DNA of 22,089 nt from positions 1 to 22,089 of the forward strand of contig JWZX01002413.1 in the NCBI GenBank assembly GCA_001275005.1. Reading direction: 5' to 3'. Both the position numbers and the translations under genes were made by a program. The notes below the pieces were generated by a model. The model was not told the origin of the DNA and ran no database searches. It worked only from the letters and a program-made list of their open reading frames with translations. The DNA is from Chrysochromulina tobinii. Lineage: Eukaryota; Haptophyta; Prymnesiales; Chrysochromulinaceae. Numbering within the stretch: the first letter of the stretch is position 1; the number at the start of each line of letters is the position of its first letter. Positions 9,187 through 17,800 of this stretch are shown here, one piece after another.

Positions 9187-11778
9187 TTACCTCTCCGAGC
9201 TGCGGTTCGCATTGATCACATCGAGCGAATCCTGCACCCTCCGCACCGTCTCCTCCAGGCCGGACACGCAACTGCGGAGCGCATAGAACCGGGGGCTCAC
9301 CTCAGGGAGAGTCAGAGTGATCCGCGCCCCGTCTCGTCTGCCGGCGCCATCGAAGCTGTTCCGCTGTCGCTGAGGAGCTCCGCCGAGGTCGAAAACCTCC
9401 CGGTTGGCAGCTTGCCCCTCCAGGTGGGCAGCTTGCCCAGCAGCGCCCATGGCTTGCTTGGAGAAGGATGCAGCGCTCTGCGCCCGCCCGGACCGAGCCT
9501 TGGCACTGGAAGGCAATGGCAAATCTCGCCAGTGGCTCATCAACACATCTTTCGGAGCATCTTTTCTTGGCCCCCCACTCGCCGTGTGCGGCCGCATAGG
9601 AGCACTGCGCGGGCCCTGGCGCGGGCCCGCTGACGCACTGCCATGCGCGGCTGGAGGCGTAAGAAGATGCCTCACAGGACGCGCGTGGGCCAGCCGGCCC
9701 GTCTCTTCCTTGTCACGCATCGCGGTACCCGGCGACGCTGCCCTGCTCACCCTAGGCGCTCCACTGCCCACTTTAGGCGCTTCCGTCAGGCTGGCGGCTT
9801 GAAGCGCACGCAAGTAGCTCGACATGAGGGCGTTCGGGTCAAAGGGCTTCGCAGCCTCCTTAGCAGCCCCCTCCTCTGTCTCCTGTGCAGCAGTCTTCTT
9901 CGCAGGAGTCGCAGCCTTCTCCTCTAGCTGGTCGGTGGATGGTCTTCTTGTCTGTCGCATCGCCTGTACCCCACCGTCATCTCCAAACACGACCTCCTCA
10001 TCCTCCTCATCGGAGCTCACATCGGCGGCGCCGAGCTTGAGGCGCTTCTTCTCCCTCTTCCAGATCCCGTTGAGCCAGCGCACAAACTCCTGTACATCCA
10101 TCACGCCGTCGTCGCCCGCAATCTCCTTAAAGAGCTTTAAGACGGCCGGCTTGATCTTTTGGTACCAGAGCTGGTCGCCCTCTTTGCGGCTCATGGTCTT
10201 ACGGATTTTCCGCCCTCGTGCCGAAGCCTGAAGCTTGGTGGCAGCCAGATTGCGCGCTAGTTTGTCGACGGAGCTCAGTTTCATTTCCTCGACCATCAGT
10301 TGATCGGCTTCAGTCTCGGCTGCATTCTTTTTGAAGAGCTCCGGGTTGAAGTCGGCGGCGATGCTGGTGGTAGCCTTCTGTTGTTTGAAGCTCGCGCTGC
10401 CGTCGATAAGGCCCTCGGTTTTACCTATCTTCGCCAGCCCCCACTTGATTTCGCCGTCCGTCCCCGCAGTCGCCTTGAGCTCCGCCTTCTGCTGCGACAG
10501 GGCGGTCGCGGCGCTCGCCTCGGCCGCTAGGCCCGAAAGGTAGATGATCTTCTTCATCATGACCAGGAACTCTTGCTTGGAGAAGGTCATGTCGTTGTTC
10601 GGGTCCCACGCGCGAACCATGTCGATCGGTGCGAGTTCAGCTCGTTGCAACATGCGCACCATTTCACGCCGCAGGCGCTTCGGCGTCCATTTGATGTCTC
10701 GGAGCGTCACGCCTTTGAGACCATAGAGGAGGTGGGTCTCCCTGGCGCGGGTCGTGCGACGCATCTTACCGGTCATCCACTCGCGCAGCTCCGCAAATCC
10801 GATGATCCCCGTCTTGTCCGAGTCAATGCGCTTGAAGAGGTTGACGAGCATGCCGGGCGCCCCGCTGTAGCCCAGCTCCTGTATGCCACGGACGAATGTA
10901 TTCTTCGTGAGTGGCTGCGAAGGGTCGCCTCGAACCAAGGGCATAGTGAGTAGATTGTACAGGTCGGAGTCGCGCATCGCATTCGCCGCAAGCAGCTCTT
11001 GCAGCTGCTTGCGCAGAGACTCGGCGTCTGGGCCCTTGAGCTCGGATGCAGTTGAGGCCTGGGTCGCCTTCAGTGCCTGAAGTACGTCGTCGGAAGGAGG
11101 GCCATCAGCGGCCGGGGCAGATGCCTTCAATACGCGACGGCCCGTCCTGACGTCCACCTTCTGGGCGGCGTTCCAAGCGTGAGAGTCGTGGAACGCTAAC
11201 GAGGTGAGCAACTTTTTGGAGTCGGCGCCAAGCTCCCCCACGCGTGCCTTGAGCGTTTGCGTGATCTCGGAATAGCTGACTGCCCCACTGTTGTCGTCGT
11301 CCAGGTCGACGAAGAGGTCGTGCGCGAACGTGGCTGAGAATCCTAGATCCTCCACAGCCAACGCGAACTCGTTCGCGTCGAGCAGCCCCTCGCCGGTCGT
11401 ATCGTACTTCTTGAACAGCGATTCAAGGCCGCAGCCCTGCTTCGTGGACATGTCGATTGTCCACAGGAAGTATTCATCCATCTCGACGAACCCGTTTTTG
11501 TTCCCATCGATCGAGTCGAAGAGTTCTCGAAAGGCCTGCTCATCCTTGGCGTCGATCGTATCAATCGAGCCAGTGCGGCTCCGAAGTCGACCGATGGCGT
11601 CTTTGAATTCGACGTACGTGAGCTTGCCATCATTGTTGGCGTCCGCCTCCAGAAAGGCGAGCGAGGCTTCGCGGGCAATGTTGACAGTCGACGCGGTCTT
11701 GCGCTCGATCTGCCAACGCTGCCCCTTAGTAAATCCGTATTCTGGAGTCGGCGGGCGCACGTACACGGCAGGAGGCAT
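9187..11778 (-). CDS. large EF-hand / IQ-motif calcium-binding protein
   Basis: 863 aa from the ATG at 11776-11778 (MPPAVYVRPPTPEYGF). Canonical EF-hand loops begin at about residues 46 (DANNDGKLTYVE), 91 (DGNKNGFVEMDE), 126 (DTTGEGLLDANE), 160 (DDDNSGAVSYSE) and 319 (DSDKTGIIGFAE). A degenerate one is near 392 (DPNNDMTFSKQE) and another vestige near 555 (GDDGVMDVQEF). An IQ-like motif (about 512-529, AATKLQASARGRKIRKTM) could bind calmodulin or centrin. The tail (about 600-810) is acidic, then Pro/Ala/Ser-rich and disordered, ending in a helix (VSGLEETVRRVQDSLDVI). No catalytic domain is seen, so this is a Ca2+ sensor or scaffold, possibly flagellar. The frame stays open upstream to a splice-acceptor-like TTGACAG at about 11853, so a further 5' exon cannot be excluded. 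Confidence 0.85.
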   Translation of the reverse strand: MPPAVYVRPPTPEYGFTKGQRWQIERKTASTVNIAREASLAFLEADANNDGKLTYVEFKDAIGRLRSRTGSIDTIDAKDEQAFRELFDSIDGNKNGFVEMDEYFLWTIDMSTKQGCGLESLFKKYDTTGEGLLDANEFALAVEDLGFSATFAHDLFVDLDDDNSGAVSYSEITQTLKARVGELGADSKKLLTSLAFHDSHAWNAAQKVDVRTGRRVLKASAPAADGPPSDDVLQALKATQASTASELKGPDAESLRKQLQELLAANAMRDSDLYNLLTMPLVRGDPSQPLTKNTFVRGIQELGYSGAPGMLVNLFKRIDSDKTGIIGFAELREWMTGKMRRTTRARETHLLYGLKGVTLRDIKWTPKRLRREMVRMLQRAELAPIDMVRAWDPNNDMTFSKQEFLVMMKKIIYLSGLAAEASAATALSQQKAELKATAGTDGEIKWGLAKIGKTEGLIDGSASFKQQKATTSIAADFNPELFKKNAAETEADQLMVEEMKLSSVDKLARNLAATKLQASARGRKIRKTMSRKEGDQLWYQKIKPAVLKLFKEIAGDDGVMDVQEFVRWLNGIWKREKKRLKLGAADVSSDEEDEEVVFGDDGGVQAMRQTRRPSTDQLEEKAATPAKKTAAQETEEGAAKEAAKPFDPNALMSSYLRALQAASLTEAPKVGSGAPRVSRAASPGTAMRDKEETGRLAHARPVRHLLTPPAAHGSASAGPRQGPRSAPMRPHTASGGPRKDAPKDVLMSHWRDLPLPSSAKARSGRAQSAASFSKQAMGAAGQAAHLEGQAANREVFDLGGAPQRQRNSFDGAGRRDGARITLTLPEVSPRFYALRSCVSGLEETVRRVQDSLDVINANRSSER

Positions 11779-11849
11779 ACGTCTGCAGAGAGAGCTCGTG
11801 CACGCAGGATGGCCCACTGCAGGGGCGAAACAGCAGCTTTTCAGGACCG

Positions 11850-11871
11850 ACTGTCAAGTCAAGTCAAGGCA
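11850..11871 (-). repeat. 22-nt direct repeat, copy 1: (TTGAC)3-AG acceptor-like
   Basis: Identical to 12205-12226. On the minus strand TGCC is followed by three TTGAC units and ends in AG. The EF-hand frame is open downstream of this AG and closed by TGA just upstream, as expected of a 3' splice site of a 5' intron in that gene. Confidence 0.5.
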
Positions 11872-12204
11872 CCACGTCTGGCTGTTTTGATTCAATTTGA
11901 CTTCATGTAGTTTGCATGCAACATGTAGTCTTCCGCAACGAGCGTAGGCGCTCTTCATTCTGCGCCCTCCACGTCGTGTCTCTTTGGGACCTTGTCGTGC
12001 GTCTTCATGCAGAGATGGGCGCTCTTCACAGAGGCGCGCGATGCGAAGAGGCGCTTTTTTCCCTTCGCGCCGTCGCCGTCCTCGGTGCGAAACCATCGCC
12101 AGCGTCGCCGCCCGCACGCTCGCCCACACCAAGCTGGCTTCTGCAAACAGTCTCGAAACCACCCGGACACGTTTATTTCACAACCAGCGCACAGCACCTT
12201 GCTC

Positions 12205-12226
12205 ACTGTCAAGTCAAGTCAAGGCA
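12205..12226 (-). repeat. 22-nt direct repeat, copy 2: (TTGAC)3-AG acceptor-like
   Basis: Exact second copy, 355 bp from the first and in the same orientation. The flanks differ, so the repeated unit is just these 22 nt. Confidence 0.5.
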
Positions 12227-12285
12227 ACTCCTTGCGAGAGCTTTGCCAACACGACGTGTGTACACGACTCTTGCGCGCAGGATCG

Positions 12286-13611
12286 ATGAGCGACGCGTTA
12301 CGTGCTTGCATCGACAGCATAGTCGTGCCGCATGCGGTATCGCTCGACGCCGCGCTCGAGCGCGTGAAGCACATGCGCTTCAGTGGAGCCGAGCGGCAAC
12401 GCTTTGGGCCGGGTGAGATCAGGCGGTGGCACACGGAGCAATGGTTCCCGACGGGCTTGAGCACGATGGACGCCGTGCTCGAGCACGAGCTCAGCCACTT
12501 CAACGCGTCCGGCGTGAGCAAAGAGATGCTGCGAGCCGCGAGCGTGTGTTGCCCTCACTGCACGCGTGTGCGCATCCGGCGAGGCCAATTGTCAGTCCAG
12601 GGGCCGCAGCAAGGCAAGATGGCGGCGGCGCTAGGTCGCATCAAGCGCCTACATGCCGAGGTGCAGCTGCCGCCCTTTGAAGCGCTGCTGTGCGACCGGG
12701 ACATTTGCAGGACGCCCAGCCATTCCGCCGCTGGCGAGGACGCCGCGTGCGCCCGTAGCGCTCCCATCTTAGTGCATGCCAAGCAGCGTAGCGCGCATCA
12801 CGAGGTGGCGATGCCCGAAAACACCTTCTCGCAAAGCTATGGTGGCAACCCTCCGTGGGTTGAGAGCCGGCGGCAGTTGCTCGAGAGCCGGCGCGCAAAC
12901 CCATGGGCCGTCCGCAGGGACCTGCTCGCTTTCTTTGGCAGGGGCGCGGGCTACCGCAAATTCCTCAACTACTCGGAGGAAGCCGCCACGTTTGAGGAGG
13001 TCACACCCTGGCTTCCGGGCGTGCATGTTCACATGACCCCGCCGTACACGCGCGTGCCGCCGAGCCACGTACCCATGGCCGAGCAGTGCGCCGAGCGCTT
13101 CCTACTGCATCTACCGGGGGCCTGGCCTGGCCACTCCAATAAGCTCAAGCAGCTACTTGCATGCGGCGCCGTCGTGGTCATGCCCCAGAACGACTGGTAC
13201 GAGTTCTGGTATCCACTTCTCCGGCCGTATGTGCACTTCGTGCCCACGCCCAACCTCGCGCTGTACAATGGCCACGACTGGCCGCACGTGCGCCGCTGCC
13301 TGTTGTCGCACGCCGCCGAGGCCGAGCGCATCGGCGCCGAGGCGGGCCGCTTCGTGCAGGATGTGCTCACGCCGCTCGCGATTGATGTATATATGCGCGC
13401 TCTGCTCCGGCGCCTCTCGGATCTGCAGCTCCGCGGCGGCGCGATCGCGCAGGAAGGACGCCGCCTCAGCGGCGGCGTTGGGGGGGCCTCGGCGTCGCTG
13501 GCGGAGTGGGCTCCACAGATACGCTTTAGTAACGCAGCACGAGATCTCACGTCACGCCACGTGGTGAACCAGAACGATTCACATTCAATAAGATATTTTA
13601 GATTTACGTAG
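12286..13611 (+). CDS. GT90-family glycosyltransferase (CAP10/KTEL/POGLUT-like)
   Basis: 441 aa from the ATG at 12286. The frame is open upstream to an ATG at 12007, which would add 93 basic, featureless residues. GT90 hallmarks in order: PILVHAKQRSAHHEVAMPEN (about 160-185); PPWVESRRQLLE then a PW..RR.LLAFFGRGAGYR segment (about 187-225); and FLLHLPGAWPGHSNKLKQLL, ACGAVVVMPQNDWYEFWYPL, LRPYVHFVPT with the usual trailing helices (about 270-380). The family transfers glucose or xylose to proteins, or xylose to capsule glycans, in the secretory pathway; donor and acceptor here are unknown. No signal peptide or ER-retention tail (KDEL-like) is visible, which suggests a missing 5' exon. A TTGCGCGCAG|G acceptor-like site ends five bases before the chosen ATG and would fit this. 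Confidence 0.83.
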   Translation: MSDALRACIDSIVVPHAVSLDAALERVKHMRFSGAERQRFGPGEIRRWHTEQWFPTGLSTMDAVLEHELSHFNASGVSKEMLRAASVCCPHCTRVRIRRGQLSVQGPQQGKMAAALGRIKRLHAEVQLPPFEALLCDRDICRTPSHSAAGEDAACARSAPILVHAKQRSAHHEVAMPENTFSQSYGGNPPWVESRRQLLESRRANPWAVRRDLLAFFGRGAGYRKFLNYSEEAATFEEVTPWLPGVHVHMTPPYTRVPPSHVPMAEQCAERFLLHLPGAWPGHSNKLKQLLACGAVVVMPQNDWYEFWYPLLRPYVHFVPTPNLALYNGHDWPHVRRCLLSHAAEAERIGAEAGRFVQDVLTPLAIDVYMRALLRRLSDLQLRGGAIAQEGRRLSGGVGGASASLAEWAPQIRFSNAARDLTSRHVVNQNDSHSIRYFRFT

Positions 13612-14039
13612 TCGAGTTTGAACTTCAGGATCATGTTGTACCAATTGTGTTGTACATCACTGACTGTGTGTGCAGCAGTAGCGGTTCGCACAGCCGCAGC
13701 GCCAATTGCGCAGCGCCGGCGTGTCGTGTCGTGCGGGCGGGCGGCGTGCCCGTGCGCAGGCACATCGCACAACGCGACCGCCGTCCGGCCCAGGTATACA
13801 CCTTCCTCCGGTCGAGGGACGGAGGCGGGCGGGGTGCGGCGACAGCGTTCGGGGATCGGGGGTTTGCGCTTCAGGAGGTCCCCGAGTGCGGTGCATGGTG
13901 CGCTGCTGCGGTGTGAGAGGCCTGGTGGAACCCATGCAGGTTCCGTGTAGGTTCCGTGTAGGTTCCGTGTAGGTTCCATGCATGTTCCGTGTAGGTTCCG
14001 TGTAGGTTCCATGCAGGTTCCGTGCGCTCATTGTAAAAC
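13612..14039. other. 428-bp convergent intergenic region, no gene seen
   Basis: It holds the 3' ends of the GT90 gene (plus) and the 217-aa gene (minus). It begins AT-rich (TTAGATTTACGTAG, at the GT90 stop), becomes GC-rich, and ends in the 11-bp tandem repeat next to the minus-strand stop codon. Confidence 0.6.
13933..14020. repeat. 11-bp tandem repeat, eight units
   Basis: Two unit types alternate: CGTGTAGGTTC and CATGCAGGTTC (one variant, CATGCATGTTC), in the order B A A A B' A A B with no spacing errors. It ends 20 bp before the stop codon of the minus-strand gene, so it would lie in that gene's 3' UTR. Confidence 0.92.
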
Positions 14040-14693
14040 TCAGCGGGAATACTCGATGTGGACGTCATAGCTGCCGTCAACTACCTCAAGGCTGTCGATG
14101 AAAATCGTCTCGTGCGGATGCACCTTCGCATCGGCGAAAATCTCGTAGAGCGCCACGAGAAGGTCGTGCACCGTGGCGCCCTTGGCGACGATGCGCGAGA
14201 ACTCCTGCTCGGGCTGATCCTGACCGTCAAAGAAGTACGAACAGGGAGTTGCCTCGGTGTACACCTTGAAGCTCTCTGAAAAGAAAGGCCGGGTGATCAT
14301 CGGGACGACGCTAAGGTTCTGCTTGACGAGCGCGAGGAGTGGTTCGTCTATCGCCCATGTCTTGGGGATGGGAATGCTGGACTCCTGGCCCGGCAGCACG
14401 TTCAGCAAGCCCGGTTGGACGTAATTGCTGTTGATGTAACCGAACTGGAAGGGCAGGGACCCGTTCTCAAAGAGCTTGGAACGGTCCAAGAACTTGTCAG
14501 TGATCTGCTCGATCTCTCTGTGACGCGGCGAGAGACGTACTCGCACCTCCGGCTTCGCAACGTTAACTTCCACATCATCTAAGTCACGCCGGCGTTTCTT
14601 CTCCACCTTCAGCCAGTTGAGCTTACTTTGCTCTTGTGCCGTCGAGAGCCTTGTTGTTGAGGTGGCTGTCGGCCATCTCCCGTCCAGCGCCAT
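14040..14693 (-). CDS. uncharacterised 217-aa protein
   Basis: I do not recognise this protein. The ATG at 14691-14693 (MALDGRWPTATSTTRL) is preferred over further in-frame upstream starts because it leaves a short divergent promoter and begins the plausible protein. A basic patch (WLKVEKKRRRDLDD, about residues 27-40) is followed by a well-folded-looking, mixed hydrophobic/charged sequence with no low complexity: RVRLSPRHREIEQITDKFLD, FENGSLPFQFGYINSNYVQP, PGQESSIPIPKTWAIDEPLL and a C-terminal IFIDSLEVVDGSYDVHIEYS. There is no signal peptide or membrane segment. Balanced composition in a region where spurious ORFs are Arg/Ala-rich supports coding. The divergent neighbour is the coiled-coil kinase, so co-expression is possible. 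Confidence 0.68.
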   Translation of the reverse strand: MALDGRWPTATSTTRLSTAQEQSKLNWLKVEKKRRRDLDDVEVNVAKPEVRVRLSPRHREIEQITDKFLDRSKLFENGSLPFQFGYINSNYVQPGLLNVLPGQESSIPIPKTWAIDEPLLALVKQNLSVVPMITRPFFSESFKVYTEATPCSYFFDGQDQPEQEFSRIVAKGATVHDLLVALYEIFADAKVHPHETIFIDSLEVVDGSYDVHIEYSR

Positions 14694-14876
14694 CTTTCGC
14701 AAAAAAAGATTCGTGTCGGCGTGTCTTGTGCGCGCTATCATCAACCGCGAAATCAGCCCGAGTTCTACAGTGCATGCATGCCAAGAATTAGAAGCAAACT
14801 CAGCAATTTTAAGTTCCGGCCGCCCAGTCAACTTCCTTGTCATCACAGGCACATCGCCGCTGTTCACACGCAGAAA
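14694..14876. promoter_or_regulatory. 183-bp bidirectional promoter interval
   Basis: The start codons of the 217-aa gene (minus) and the kinase gene (plus) are only 183 bp apart and point away from each other. The interval is less GC-rich than the flanking coding DNA (AAAAAAAGATTCG, AATTTTAAGTTCC). No TATA box stands out. Confidence 0.5.
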
Positions 14877-17800
14877 ATGGCGTCCCGAGGAGAGGCCGAC
14901 AGCAGCGGCTCGCGCTTCTCGGTCTCCCACAACGGTCTATCCACGTTGCAGGACCTCCTTGAGGTTCGTGCTCACCGGCAGCTATTTGGGCAAAGCCAGA
15001 GCTACTATGGCCAAGCCAAGTCGATTCATGCGGCACCGACGCTCGACAAGTCGGCAACCCTCCGGAAACTTGAGGCGCTGCGAGCGGTTGCTGCACACGC
15101 GCAGGCGAGCGAGCTATCATATGTGATCCGCACCTGGGGGCAAGCTGCCGAGGAGATCGAGACGCCCTCACGGGCGGCAGTGGCCACTGGCGTCACGCTC
15201 TCTCCCACGCCAAGCGGCAACGCACTCGCCCTCATATCTGCGAGCGACGTTGCGGGCCCAGCGAGCGGCCAGCTACGCCGTGCGGCCACAGGGCGGCGCA
15301 CTCTGCGTCTTCTCGAGATGCTGCGTGCGGTCGTGCAGCACGCGTCCGCTGCCGAGCAAGCATGCATCGCTGCAGCCTTTGAGCAATGGTACGAGCTACC
15401 GTTGCCGCCTTCAGCGCGGCTGCCGCGGGCGCCCTCGCCGTCGCTGGCGCCTCCTCCGCCTCCGCCACTGCTACAGCTGCCTCCGAGCCCCAGCCGCGCC
15501 GCACCGTTCGAGTCCGCGCCGTCCGAGACCGAACCGTCGCGCGGTGCGCACAGCAAGCTACCCCGGCTGGCGCTGCCGCCTCGGTTGAGCCTCAACCTGT
15601 TAGCCTACGGTGCGCAGAACTCGGAGCGCGCACCGACTGCACGGATGGGAGACAGCGCGCGAGGCGACGCTACGCCACGCAGCGAGCGCGGCGATGCGAC
15701 GGCGCGGGGCGACGCGACGCCACGGCGGAGTGAGCACGGCGACATGAGGCCTCGCGCCGGCACCCCGGACCGCTCGGCACGGCGCGAGCGCGGTGGCGAA
15801 GCTGACGACGCTGACGACGCTGACGAAGCTGACGAAGCTGACGACGCTGACGACGCTGACGATGGCGAGGAGGAGGAGGGCGAGGACCCGGAGGCGGCCA
15901 AGGCGGAGGAGCTCGACGAAATCGACGAAGCCCACGGGGCAATCGACGAAATCGACGAAGCCCACGGGGCAAGTGCCGAGCAGCCGCGCCGCGCGCGCCG
16001 CCGCTCGCTCACAAGTGACTTTGGCAGCAGCAGCGGCGGCTTCGAGGCGAGCAACGGCAGCTTCCAGCAGAGCCGCGGGGGCTTCGGAGTGAGTGCGCTC
16101 GGCCGTCATCTCGGTAGCAGCGGCGGCGGCGGCGGCAGCAGCCACGCCTGCCACGGTGGCGCCCACGACGGCGCCCACAGTTGTTGCAGCGGCAGCGGTA
16201 GCAACGCTGGCCGCAGCAGCAGCGGCGGCGATGGCGCCGGCGCGTCCCTCGTTGCCAACACGTTCGGCAACTTCAGCGCGGGATACACACGCTCACGCGG
16301 TGGCGCCCAGGACGGCGCGAGCTCCCGGTCCATTGGCGGCGCCCAGGACGGCGCCAAGGACCGCGCCCAGGACGGCGCTGGCGGCGGCGCTGGCGGCGCT
16401 GGCGGCGCTGGCGGCGCTGGCGGCAGCGGCGCGTCCCTCGAGGCTGGCGGCGGCGGAGGGCTCGTGTCCGTCGCTCTCGCCGATCTGAATACGTTAATGG
16501 GCTCTGTCAAGGAGCTCCGTGGCCAGCGGCGCCAGCAAGTGAGCGACCGGCGCTCTGGCGCTCTGCGCGCCGTCCTGCGATCGTCCGACGCCCTGCGCGC
16601 CGAGCGTGGTATACGCCACGCACTTGCAAGCTGGAGCCGCGCCACGCGCTCGCTCAGCGCCGCGACGGCGCTGAGTCGTTCAATGGAGGAGGGCGCGCGG
16701 GCGGCGGAGGCGGCGGAGGCTGCTTATGAGGAGCGGCTGGGGGCGGTGCAGGCACGTGCCGAGGAACAAGCGAAACGGCTCACGTCGGAACGCGAGCAGG
16801 TGAGATTGGATCTCCACTGATGACGCCACTGATGACACCACTGATGACACCACTGATGACCTCCCTCATCACGTCGGAACGCGAGCAGGTGAGATTGGAT
16901 CTCCACTGATGACGCCACTGATTACGCCACTGATGACGCCACTGATGACCTCCCTCATCACGTCGGAACGCGAGCAGGCGCGTGCGCAGGCGGCGGCGGA
17001 GCGCGCGGCAAAGGGGCGCCTGCAGACGGCCCTGGACGAGATGCTCGCCGAAGGAAAGGATCGTCTGAGGAATGAGGTAGCTTCAAGAGCTCCAAGAGCG
17101 CGCCCTGATGGCCCCTAATTGCATCGGAGTGCACCTGAGTGCACCTGGTTGCCTCCCTCATCAGGTGGCGCTCCAGGAGCGGCTCGCCGATGTGATGAAG
17201 GCCGAGGGCGCGCTCCAGGTACGACTCGAAGAGTCCCTCGCGAACGAGTCGCGGCTGCTGCAGCGGCTGCAGCTCGCCCAGGAGGGCGCGCAGGCGCACC
17301 AGCGCTCGCTGGACGCCGCAGCTGCGGCCGAGAGCGAGCTCCGCGCGCAGCTCGAGGCGATGCGTGCGTCTCGTGCTTCGTCAGACAGTGGGGGGGCCGC
17401 CGCCGCACGGCTAGTCAGTACCGTGTACTGCGAAGTGCTCGGGCGTGCTCTGCGTGAGGCGGAGGGTCACGTCGCCGATGCCCGACGCACCACAGAGCGC
17501 GCGCGTCAGGCCGGGCGGGAAGCACTCGCGGAGGCGCACGCCACTGCGCAGGCGGAGGCGCACGCTGCTGCGCAACGGGCGGCCGACGCGACGCGTTCCG
17601 AGGCGGGAGAGCGGGTGGCGGCGACGGCGGCCCAGATTCAAAACGCGAGGGCGCGCCGGCTGAGCACGTGGATTCGTCAAGTGGATGGGCAGCGGCTCTC
17701 GTGGGGATGGGCCGAATGGCGTGCGGCGGTTGCGCTGGTGAGTCGCTGGGAGCTCACCATCTCCCCGGGAGCTCGCCATCTCGCTGGGAGCTCCCCATCT

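Larger units (their letters stand above)
11779..12285. promoter_or_regulatory. divergent intergenic region between EF-hand and GT90 genes
   Basis: The two genes face away from each other here, so both promoters and 5' UTRs lie in about 500 bp. A 22-nt sequence is repeated directly at 11850-11871 and 12205-12226; on the minus strand it reads TTGACTTGACTTGACAG, like a branch-point array plus acceptor. ORFs through the region are basic and low-complexity, with no family match. The GT90 frame is open back to an ATG at 12007. Confidence 0.45.

Noticed and set aside
13029-14012. 327-aa minus-strand ORF
   Set aside because: It runs antisense through the GT90 core, and its N-terminus (EPTRNLHGTYTEP repeats) is only the 11-bp tandem repeat read in frame.
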